A DNA stretch of 64,000 bases, from the NCBI RefSeq assembly GCF_011617465.1, contig NZ_CP050153.1, positions 3,472,001 through 3,536,000 on the forward strand, given 5' to 3'. The notes under the pieces were generated by a model. It had not been told where the DNA came from. It made no database searches and was given only the letters and a program-made list of their open reading frames with translations. The position numbers were made by a program, and so were the translations under genes. The DNA comes from Brevibacterium pigmentatum. Its GTDB lineage: Bacteria > Actinomycetota > Actinomycetes > Actinomycetales > Brevibacteriaceae. This document shows, one piece after another, positions 19,029 through 25,868 of this stretch (position 1 is its first letter; the number at the start of each line of letters is the position of its first letter).

Positions 19029-19049
19029 TAATGGTAACGTGTTTCATTA
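19029..19049. promoter_or_regulatory. Zur box between G3E GTPase gene and zur
   Basis: A 21-bp element with TAATG at the left and CATTA at the right and an AT-rich centre (GGTAACGTGTTT). The ends and centre agree with the actinobacterial Zur box, and a similar 21-bp site stands at 20701-20721. It is 92 bp before the GTPase ATG and 84 bp before the zur ATG, suited to control of both. Confidence 0.75.
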
Positions 19050-19056
19050 TTTCTCT

Positions 19057-19082
19057 CGCATATGCACGTTCATGCATATGCG
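19057..19082. repeat. Perfect 26-bp inverted repeat in the zur leader
   Basis: CGCATATGCA (19057-19066) is repeated in inverse as TGCATATGCG (19073-19082) with a 6-bp spacer. It lies 8 bp after the Zur box and 50 bp before the zur ATG. No T tract follows. It may be a second operator or a leader hairpin. Confidence 0.6.
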
Positions 19083-19132
19083 CCTGCGACCGGGACGAGA
19101 AGTTCAACTGGGACGACAAGGGAGGACTCCCC

Positions 19133-19534
19133 ATGGCAGCTCCGCAGAAGAAGACGCGCAGCACCGCGCAGAAGGCCCTCATCCGCTCTGCCCTGGAAAC
19201 CGAGACCCGCTTCGTCTCTGCCAAGCAGCTCCACCGCCGCCTCGAAGACGAAGGCGCAAGCGTCGGCCTGGCCACCGTCTACCGACAGCTCAATGCGCTC
19301 GCACGCAGCGGCGACGCCGATACGATCACGATCGCTGAAACCCAGCTCTTCCGCGCCTGCTCGCAGACCGAGCACCATCATCACCTGGTCTGCGAGCGTT
19401 GCGGAACCGCTGTCGAGATCGACCCGCCGAGTGAGGACTGGATGCGTCAGATCGCGGCCTCGAACGGCTTCGAGATCACGCATCACGTCTTCGAGATCTT
19501 CGGCTTGTGCGCCGAATGCCGGGCGGCCGGCTGA
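19133..19534 (+). CDS. zur: Zur, Fur-family zinc uptake regulator
   Basis: The 133-residue protein is a complete Fur-family repressor: a winged-helix domain (STAQKALIRSALETETRFVS, LEDEGASVGLATVYRQLNAL) and a dimerisation domain with a His cluster and two CxxC motifs (EHHHHLVCERCGTAVEI and FGLCAECRAAG) that hold structural zinc. The ATG at 19133 follows a GGAGG site; longer upstream reading would include the Zur box and is not likely. Its neighbours are a zinc-type G3E GTPase and a cysteine-free bL36 gene, both with Zur boxes, which separates Zur from Fur or a peroxide sensor. Confidence 0.92.
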   Translation: MAAPQKKTRSTAQKALIRSALETETRFVSAKQLHRRLEDEGASVGLATVYRQLNALARSGDADTITIAETQLFRACSQTEHHHHLVCERCGTAVEIDPPSEDWMRQIAASNGFEITHHVFEIFGLCAECRAAG

Positions 19535-19639
19535 GAGCCAGTTTCGGTTATCAGCCTGGTCAACCGGCACCAGCCTGGCACAGGAACCGAGCTGTTGCCG
19601 GTTCACCAAGCCGATGCTGCGCCATCGAGACGGCTCACC

Positions 19640-20665
19640 TCACCCTCGGTGCACGGAGTCCCACGCGGGGAACTCGTCGGGATACCCCAACCAGGCCATC
19701 GGACCTGCCAGCAGCTCGGCGTCGGTGAGGACGGCCCGGTCGAGCGCTTGGCACAGCCCCGCGTCGTCGAGGTCGAAGCCGATGAATGCGAGATCCTGTC
19801 CGAGCGCCAGGAGTTCCGCACCCCCGCCGGGAAGCGGATCGCCAGGTAGTGGATCGGCGGATAGCGGCGAGAGCGTGAGCAGAGTGCCCGCCTGGTCCCA
19901 GTGCGCTGTCACATACGGTCGGGAAGCGAGCTTCGCAAAACCCGCAGAACGAACAATGCGTCCCCAGCAGCCCTCGCCGATCGCGGCACCCAGCACTGCC
20001 TGCAGTCTCTGCGGATGAAAGGGGCGGGCCTGTTCGAAGCGGCAGGCGCGGACACTTCCCGTTCGGGCCGGGGGCCGAAATTCCGAGTTGAGAATCGCCG
20101 TCCACCCCGCAGCTGGTGGTCGGTGCCCAAACTGCCAACACACCGGCTCATGCACCGCGCCTTCGCACAACAGAAAGCGCCTGGCCTCGGGTGCCAGGTG
20201 CGCGATCAGCCCGATGGCCCCCTCGATCCCACTCGAGTCGGCAGTGCCCGGCGCCAGCAGAGCCAGGGTCGAGGCGAATTCGATCTGCGCGACGAGGGCT
20301 CCGGCGCGTGCCTCCGAGTCGAGATCGCTGTGCAGGCATGCCAGGTCAACCACGCAGACGAGGTCGGTGAGCACGGCTCTGGTGTCGGGAGCACTCAGGG
20401 CTCCGATGATCTCGGCGCAGTCTGCGCCGTCCCCGTATTCGAGGACGAACCCGTGCATCCCGGAAGTCATGCCGACCAGATCGACGAGGCGGTCGATCGC
20501 CTCGATGCCCTGCTCGGTCTGCTCGGCGGGCACGAAGACATAGCCACGGTCCTTGGCCAAGCTCATCGCGTAGCGTCTGCGCTCGACCGCACAGAGCCCG
20601 ACGACGGCGATCGCTGCGATTTCGTCGATGACAGACTTCCGGCCGCGCTCGGCTGATTCCCGCAT
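19640..20665 (-). CDS. Degenerate G3E/CobW-like protein without P-loop
   Basis: The C-terminal ~110 residues (GCWGRIVRSAGFAKLASRPY, then VTAHWDQAGTLLTLSPL, ELLALGQDLAFIGFDLDDAG, and WLGYPDEFPAW) match the CobW C-terminal domain. The N-terminal part has the spacing of a G3E GTPase but AAIAVVGLCAVERRR stands where GxxGxGKT should be, and there is no CxCC motif. It probably cannot bind GTP or metal in the usual way. The ATG at 20665 is chosen because GAAGGGA lies just upstream; the longest reading would start inside the Zur box. It faces away from the bL36 gene and shares its Zur box, so it is probably made under zinc starvation. Its function is unknown. Confidence 0.7.
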   Translation of the reverse strand: MRESAERGRKSVIDEIAAIAVVGLCAVERRRYAMSLAKDRGYVFVPAEQTEQGIEAIDRLVDLVGMTSGMHGFVLEYGDGADCAEIIGALSAPDTRAVLTDLVCVVDLACLHSDLDSEARAGALVAQIEFASTLALLAPGTADSSGIEGAIGLIAHLAPEARRFLLCEGAVHEPVCWQFGHRPPAAGWTAILNSEFRPPARTGSVRACRFEQARPFHPQRLQAVLGAAIGEGCWGRIVRSAGFAKLASRPYVTAHWDQAGTLLTLSPLSADPLPGDPLPGGGAELLALGQDLAFIGFDLDDAGLCQALDRAVLTDAELLAGPMAWLGYPDEFPAWDSVHRG

Positions 20666-20700
20666 TCGCTTCCCTTCGATCGAGAACATAGTATTGGCCC

Positions 20701-20721
20701 TAATGATACTCATTCTCATTA
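20701..20721. promoter_or_regulatory. Zur box between degenerate G3E gene and bL36 gene
   Basis: The 21-bp site has TAATGATACT at the left and CATTCTCATTA at the right, a close match to the Zur consensus (TAATG…CATTA with an AT-rich middle). It is 14 bp before the bL36 ATG and 36 bp from the other start, so repression of both genes by zinc-bound Zur is likely. Confidence 0.85.
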
Positions 20722-20734
20722 AGGAGTCACGCTC

Positions 20735-20857
20735 ATGAAAGTTCGTCGTTCTCTCCGGTCGCTGAAGTCCCAGCCCGGTTCGCAGGTGGTCCGCCGCCGC
20801 GGACGCGTCTACGTCATCAACAAGAAGAATCCGCGATTCAAGGCCCGCCAGGGCTGA
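20735..20857 (+). CDS. rpmJ: Ribosomal protein bL36, cysteine-free (zinc-independent) paralogue
   Basis: A 40-residue frame reads [20 protein letters not shown], then [19 protein letters not shown]. This is bL36 of the long, C-minus form: the zinc ligands (three Cys and one His) of the standard protein are absent. Under zinc limitation such paralogues replace the zinc-binding form and free zinc. AAGGAG lies 9 nt before the ATG and a Zur box directly before that, which supports the role. Its last 20 nt overlap the 3' end of mobA on the other strand. Confidence 0.93.
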   Translation: MKVRRSLRSLKSQPGSQVVRRRGRVYVINKKNPRFKARQG

Positions 20858-21443
20858 GTCGGGCGCGAATCGCTTCGAGCTGGGCTGCGGTGTCGAAATC
20901 GCTCACCACGTCCGGGCCGACGGCGACCACGGCCGGGTCGAGACCGGCGAAGAGCAGCTTCACCGCCCCGTCCGTCGGGTCGCCGATGCCGGACAGACGG
21001 GCACGGAGCAGCTGGGTCGGCCAGGCCGCGCAGAGGAACTGCGTCTTCCCTCGATCGTCGGTGCCCGCGGCCGGACGTCCGGTGGCCCGACAGATGGAGA
21101 TGAGATCACCGAGGTGGCTCGCCGTGATCATCGGCATGTCCCCAGCCACGACGAGAGTGACATCGGCCGACTCCGCCGGGAACGCCGCCGCTGCGGCCGC
21201 GATCCCGGCCAGCGGGCCCGCAAACTCAGGCTCTTCCCGGACGACGCGGACGCCTTCCTGCTCCGAGGAAGAGAGTCCGTCTGCGGGGCCGGCCACCCAC
21301 ACTGCGGCGTCGGCTGCCGCACCACGGATGCTCTCCAGAATCCGGGAGATCGTCGGCCGTCCGTCGACCTCGACACCGGGTTTGTGCTCGCCTCCGAAGC
21401 GCCGCGAACGACCGCCGGTGAGAATGATCGCGTTGACCGTCAT
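20838..21443 (-). CDS. mobA: MobA-like molybdenum cofactor nucleotidyltransferase
   Basis: The 201-residue protein has the nucleotidyltransferase signature at the start ([20 protein letters not shown], with the conserved Gly-rich loop and Lys) and [16 protein letters not shown] with the metal-binding Asp. This matches MobA, which transfers GMP to molybdopterin, but MocA-type CTP or related transferases share the fold. No other molybdenum cofactor gene is near. The 3' end overlaps that of the bL36 gene by 20 nt in tail-to-tail orientation. Confidence 0.8.
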   Translation of the reverse strand: MTVNAIILTGGRSRRFGGEHKPGVEVDGRPTISRILESIRGAAADAAVWVAGPADGLSSSEQEGVRVVREEPEFAGPLAGIAAAAAAFPAESADVTLVVAGDMPMITASHLGDLISICRATGRPAAGTDDRGKTQFLCAAWPTQLLRARLSGIGDPTDGAVKLLFAGLDPAVVAVGPDVVSDFDTAAQLEAIRARLSPGGP

Positions 21444-21586
21444 GCCTCGATCGTACCCATCACGAACACCTCATTCGGCAGCCCGCGGACAACGAAATCC
21501 GTAGCCCATCCTCGGCGAATCGACGCTACTCTGGGCAGGAACACACCCACATCGCGCACGCACCGTCGAGTGCCCGGAGGAAGATC

Positions 21587-23311
21587 ATGTCGAAATTCGA
21601 TGTCGTCGAAGCGTCCATCGCCGATCTGCGAGCCGCACTCGACGACGGTCGCACCACCTCGGTGGAGCTCGTCGAGGCCTATCAGGATCGGATCGCCGCG
21701 TACGACGGCCCCGAGACCGACACGAAACTCAACTCGGTGATCGTGGCCAATCCGCAGGCCCTCGCCGAGGCGGCTGCCTCCGACGAACGGCGCGCAGCCG
21801 GTAAGACGCTCGGCCCCCTCGACGGGATTCCGTACACCGCGAAAGACAGTTATATGGTCGCGGGCCTCACCGTGGCCTCCGGATCACCGGCCTTCGCCGA
21901 CCTCATCGCACAGAAGGATGCGTTCACGATCGAACGTCTGCGCGCCGGCGGCGCCATCTGCTTGGGGCTGACGAACATGCCGCCGATGGCCAACGGCGGC
22001 ATGCAGCGCGGACTCTACGGTCGCGCCGAAAGCCCCTACAACGCCGACTGGCTGACCAGCGCCTTCGCCTCCGGTTCCTCGAACGGTTCGGGCACGGCCA
22101 CGACGGCGAGCTTCGCAGCCTTCGGCCTCGGCGAGGAGACCTGGTCATCCGGTCGCGCCCCGGCCTCGCACAATGCGCTCATCGCCTACACACCCTCGCG
22201 CGGGGTCATCAGCGTGCGCGGAAATTGGCCGCTCGTGCCGACCATGGACGTCGTCGTCCCCCACACGCGCACGATGGCCGACCTCGCCGAGGTCCTCGAC
22301 GTCATCGTCGCCGACGACGGACAGACCCGGGGAGATTTCTGGCGCGTCCAACCGTGGGTGGACGTCCCGAAAGCCAGCGCCGTGCGCCCGGACTCCTATT
22401 CCGCGCTGCTGCCCGGATCGAATGAGGCCGCACGGTCCGTGCTCGCCGGCAAGCGCCTCGGTGTGCCCAGGATGTACATCAACGCCGACGATGAGGCGGG
22501 CACGAATCCCGACGGCGGGATCGGCGGACCCACGGGGCAGCCGGTCGTTACCCGCGCCTCGGTGATGGAGGCCTGGGAAGCTGCCCGGGCCGACCTCGAA
22601 GCGGCCGGTGCCGAAGTGATCGAGACGGACTTCCCGGTGGTGAGCAACTACGAGAGCGACCGTCCCGGTGCGCCGACGATCGCAACGCGGGGGTTCGTCA
22701 CCGCCTCCTACCTCGATCGGGAGATCAATGACCTCTCGTCGTGGGGATGGGATGATTTCCTCGCCGCGAACGGCGACCCCAATCTCAACACCCTCGCCGA
22801 GGTGGACGGAGCCTTGATCTTCCCCCACCCGCCCGGTGCGCTGCCGGATCGCTACGTCGGGTTCGACGATGACATCGCCACCTATCCTGAGCAGGTGCGC
22901 ACGAATCGCTACGCCTCGGTCACGGAGATCCCGGAGCTCGAATCCGGTGTGCGTGGGCTCGAGGAGACCCGCCGAGTCGACCTCGAGGAGTGGATGGACG
23001 AGCAAGGCCTCGATGCGGTGATCTTCCCGGCGATGGCCGATGTGGGGCCGGCCGATATGGACGTCAACGAAGCGTCTGCCGATCTCGGTTGGCGCAACGG
23101 CACATGGGTGGCCAACGGCAACCTCGTGCCCAGACATCTGGGCATTCCCTCGGTGACGGTGCCGATGGGCACCATGTCCGACACCGGGATTCCCGTGGGC
23201 CTGACGATCGCCGGACGCGGCTGGGACGATTCCGCGCTGATCGAGATCGCCGCGGCGTTCGAAGCAACCGGTTCCCGCCGGCAGGTGCCGGCGCGGACTC
23301 CGAGGCTGTAG
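21587..23311 (+). CDS. Amidase signature family hydrolase
   Basis: The 574-residue enzyme has the Ser-cisSer-Lys triad regions: PLDGIPYTAKDSYMVAG with the catalytic Lys, SGSSNGSGTATTASFAAFGL with the Gly/Ser-rich loop and cis-Ser, and the nucleophile Ser in GEETWSSGRAPAS. It hydrolyses an amide; the substrate cannot be told from the sequence. A GGAGGAAG site precedes the ATG. The family core is followed by an extended C-terminal half that shares no obvious extra domain. The gene is alone and converges with the DUF998 gene 5 bp away. Confidence 0.88.
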   Translation: MSKFDVVEASIADLRAALDDGRTTSVELVEAYQDRIAAYDGPETDTKLNSVIVANPQALAEAAASDERRAAGKTLGPLDGIPYTAKDSYMVAGLTVASGSPAFADLIAQKDAFTIERLRAGGAICLGLTNMPPMANGGMQRGLYGRAESPYNADWLTSAFASGSSNGSGTATTASFAAFGLGEETWSSGRAPASHNALIAYTPSRGVISVRGNWPLVPTMDVVVPHTRTMADLAEVLDVIVADDGQTRGDFWRVQPWVDVPKASAVRPDSYSALLPGSNEAARSVLAGKRLGVPRMYINADDEAGTNPDGGIGGPTGQPVVTRASVMEAWEAARADLEAAGAEVIETDFPVVSNYESDRPGAPTIATRGFVTASYLDREINDLSSWGWDDFLAANGDPNLNTLAEVDGALIFPHPPGALPDRYVGFDDDIATYPEQVRTNRYASVTEIPELESGVRGLEETRRVDLEEWMDEQGLDAVIFPAMADVGPADMDVNEASADLGWRNGTWVANGNLVPRHLGIPSVTVPMGTMSDTGIPVGLTIAGRGWDDSALIEIAAAFEATGSRRQVPARTPRL

Positions 23312-23315
23312 AGCT

Positions 23316-24050
23316 TCAACGCCCGGAGGCGAGTTCGCGTTTTCGCCTGGAGGCGTCGCGCAGCTGCATCCATCCGGCGAGGATGAACCAGATGAGGAAC
23401 GGGTAGGACGCGGCTCTCTCGACGATGCCTACCGGCAGGTTCCAGATATCGGGAGCGGCCAGGAACAGTGCTCCGGCGAGACCGAAAGCGCCCAGTCCGA
23501 GCGTGAGTCCACCGAATGCGACGGGACCGATCCAACGTTTCTCGGGCCAACGGATCAAGGCGATGCCCGCCGCGAGCAGACCGAGATTCTGGATTGCGGA
23601 TCCGCCGAAACCGAAGACAGCATGCAGAGTCGGATCGATATCGGCGGGGACCATCCCGGTTCCGGCCAACAGCATTCCGCCGGCGGCGAGCAGGAAGGAC
23701 CCGCACCTGCCCCAGCGACTCGGGGCGATCCAGTCGTGCCAGATGAAGGCGATGATCGCGAGCATCGATCCGGCGATGATGGAGACGCCGTTGACGAAGG
23801 GATGAGCCGGTGAGCAGACCTCGATCGGGGTTCCGACGTCTCCCCAGTCCCCGCATCCGGTCATCCCCAGATGGCTGATGGGCTGCTGAGTGAACGAATA
23901 GCCGCCTTCGGACATCAGCGCCGCGGGAATCTCGATGAGGATCGTGGCAATGCCGGCAAGCACGGCGAGGAGTGCCCATACCCGCTCGGGTTTGGGCGAA
24001 ACGCGGATGGTGCCCGAACCGGCCACCTCTGCTCCTCCGTACGGCGACAT
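23316..24050 (-). CDS. DUF998 family membrane protein
   Basis: The 244-residue protein has about seven hydrophobic helices, and the motif SFTQQPISHLGMTGCGDWG between helices 1 and 2, typical of DUF998 (a family distantly related to the heme/ferric-reductase-like membrane proteins, without a known role). A Cys pair at TGCGDWG and IEVCSPAHP in the first external loop may be bridged. The C-terminus is basic. No functional link to its neighbours is visible. Confidence 0.8.
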   Translation of the reverse strand: MSPYGGAEVAGSGTIRVSPKPERVWALLAVLAGIATILIEIPAALMSEGGYSFTQQPISHLGMTGCGDWGDVGTPIEVCSPAHPFVNGVSIIAGSMLAIIAFIWHDWIAPSRWGRCGSFLLAAGGMLLAGTGMVPADIDPTLHAVFGFGGSAIQNLGLLAAGIALIRWPEKRWIGPVAFGGLTLGLGAFGLAGALFLAAPDIWNLPVGIVERAASYPFLIWFILAGWMQLRDASRRKRELASGR

Positions 24051-24149
24051 CGGATGTTGTTCACGCTATCACTGCGTCTGCCTGAAACCTTCTGGTGAAC
24101 CAGTCCGACCCCTGGCGTGTCGAGGCACAACAGTGGAAAAGTATTGACC

Positions 24150-24923
24150 ATGGTCGATTACACGGTTCTCGCCGAACGCGCTTTCACCCTTCTGCAGGGA
24201 CATCACCAGGACGAACCTCTCGTGCTGCCGACCGTCTGGGATGCCTGGTCGGCTCGTGCGATGGTCGATGTCGGTTTCAACGCTCTGAGCATCGGATCGC
24301 ACCCGCTCGCCGATTCGCTCGGCCACGGCGACGGTGAGCAGATGACGCTCGAGCAAGCGCTCGAGGGGATCTCACGGATCACCTCGGCGGTGGATGTTCC
24401 CGTCACCGCGGATCTCGAATCCGGATACGACACCCCCGCTCCCGAACTCATCGCCGGCCTCCTCGATGCCGGAGCGGTCGGTGTGAATATCGAGGACACG
24501 GTCCACAGTCGGGGCAGTATGCGCAGCCCAGAGGAGCACGCCGAATACATCTGGAGCCTGCGCCAAGCGGCCGAGGCTCAACGGGTCCACGTCGTCATCA
24601 ACGCCCGCACCGACGTGTTCAAATATCCCGGCGACTTCGAAGACCCCACCGCCGAGGTGGTCCGACGTCTCCGTCTGTGCACCGATGCCGGCGCGGACTC
24701 CGTCTACCCCGTCCGTCTGCCCGATGTGGGCACACTCAAGTCGATCCTCGCGCAGATCACTCTGCCGCTCAATGTCACCGCGCATCCGATCAAGGGCGCG
24801 GTGCCCGAAGAACTCGACCTCGCCCAGCTCGCTGAGCTCGGGGTCGGGCGCGTGACCTTCGGTCCACTTCTGCAGGCGGCGCTGACCGACTGCTTCGCGG
24901 ATTTCACGCGCGCCTGGCAGTAG
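24150..24923 (+). CDS. Isocitrate lyase/PEP mutase family protein
   Basis: The 257-residue protein is a TIM-barrel enzyme of the isocitrate lyase/phosphoenolpyruvate mutase superfamily: VLPTVWDAWSARAMVDVGFN, PVTADLESGYDTP with metal-binding Asp and Glu, and GVNIEDTVHSRG with the second metal Glu-Asp pair. The KKCGH loop of true isocitrate lyase is missing, so it is more like the short PEP-mutase or 2,3-dimethylmalate lyase type. The ATG at 24150 gives the usual N-terminus; an upstream in-frame start adds 11 residues that look unrelated. The reaction is not assigned. Confidence 0.85.
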   Translation: MVDYTVLAERAFTLLQGHHQDEPLVLPTVWDAWSARAMVDVGFNALSIGSHPLADSLGHGDGEQMTLEQALEGISRITSAVDVPVTADLESGYDTPAPELIAGLLDAGAVGVNIEDTVHSRGSMRSPEEHAEYIWSLRQAAEAQRVHVVINARTDVFKYPGDFEDPTAEVVRRLRLCTDAGADSVYPVRLPDVGTLKSILAQITLPLNVTAHPIKGAVPEELDLAQLAELGVGRVTFGPLLQAALTDCFADFTRAWQ

Positions 24924-24990
24924 GGTCGTCACCCTGCGGTCGGCAACGACAACTGCAACTCATCTCCACCCCACCAATTGAGGAGAAGCA

Positions 24991-25752
24991 ATGCCTGTCA
25001 ACCCCCGCGAGGGCCAGCCCATCTGGATCGACTATGTCTGTCAGGACTTCGAGGCCGCCCAGAACTTCTACAATCAGCTCTTCGGCTGGGAATTCACCGA
25101 CATGGGTGAGGAATTCGGCCACTACCACATGATCACGAAGGACGGAGGCAACGTCGGCGGCGCCATGCGAGCCATGAACATGGACGGCACCCCGAGCCCG
25201 GAGATGCCCACGGCCTGGTCGACCTACCTGCACACCGGGGACATCGCCGGAGTCCACCAAGCGGCACTGGACGCCGGGGCCACCGATGTCGTCGGCCCCA
25301 TGCCTGTCGGTCCGCTCGGACAGATGGCCGTCGTCGTCGATCCGACGGGATCGCCCATCGGCATGTGGCAGCCCGGTGAGTTCTCCGGCTTCGATACACC
25401 GCTCGCCCCGGGAACCCCCGTGTGGTTCGAACTCATGACAACGAACTATCAGGCGGCGAACGATTTCTACGGCAAGGTCTTCTCCTTCGACATCACCCCG
25501 ATGGAGGGCTTCCCGTACTCAACCCATGGTGACGGTGACAACGCTGTGGCCGGAATCTGCGATGCCAGCGAATGGGCACAGAATTCCTACTGGCGCACCT
25601 ACATCAACGTCGAAGACGCCGATGCCGCGGCCACGAAAGTGACCGAGCTCGGCGGCAAGGTGCTCGCCGGCCCCGAAGACTCCCCGTACGGGCGGATCGT
25701 CACGGTCACGGACCCGGAAGGGGCGACGTTCCAGCTGCAGCAGAACCCCTGA
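24991..25752 (+). CDS. VOC family protein with two glyoxalase-type domains
   Basis: Two VOC domains of ~120 residues follow each other: the first around GQPIWIDYVCQDFEAAQNFY to VDPTGSPIGMWQPGE, the second around GTPVWFELMTTNYQAANDFY to VTDPEGATFQLQQNP. Each has the beta-alpha-beta-beta-beta pattern of glyoxalase, bleomycin resistance and dioxygenase proteins. Metal ligands are not certain. The function is unknown; similar actinobacterial proteins are called glyoxalase/bleomycin resistance without proof. A GAGGAGAAG site precedes the ATG, 67 bp after the upstream gene on the same strand. Confidence 0.85.
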   Translation: MPVNPREGQPIWIDYVCQDFEAAQNFYNQLFGWEFTDMGEEFGHYHMITKDGGNVGGAMRAMNMDGTPSPEMPTAWSTYLHTGDIAGVHQAALDAGATDVVGPMPVGPLGQMAVVVDPTGSPIGMWQPGEFSGFDTPLAPGTPVWFELMTTNYQAANDFYGKVFSFDITPMEGFPYSTHGDGDNAVAGICDASEWAQNSYWRTYINVEDADAAATKVTELGGKVLAGPEDSPYGRIVTVTDPEGATFQLQQNP

Positions 25753-25767
25753 GTTGAACCGCCGCGG

Positions 25768-25815
25768 CGGCGGCGATTCCTCCGCCCAGGGCTCGGGCTC
25801 GAGGAATCGCTGCCG
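25768..25815. terminator. Hairpin between convergent VOC gene and recQ
   Basis: The left arm CGGCGGCGATTCCTC (25768-25782) pairs with GAGGAATCGCTGCCG (25801-25815), 15 bp with a single G-T wobble and an 18-nt loop. It sits 15 bp after the VOC stop and 54 bp after the recQ stop. A T tract is missing. Confidence 0.6.
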
Positions 25816-25868
25816 TGGTGGTTTTCGCTGTCGTGCTCCGCGATCTCAGGCCCGCAAGGCGAGCGCGT

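Noticed and set aside
17779-19338. 519-codon open frame on the plus strand
   Set aside because: It is opposite the G3E GTPase gene and runs on into the zur region in the wrong frame. Both genes have clear motifs on their own frames.
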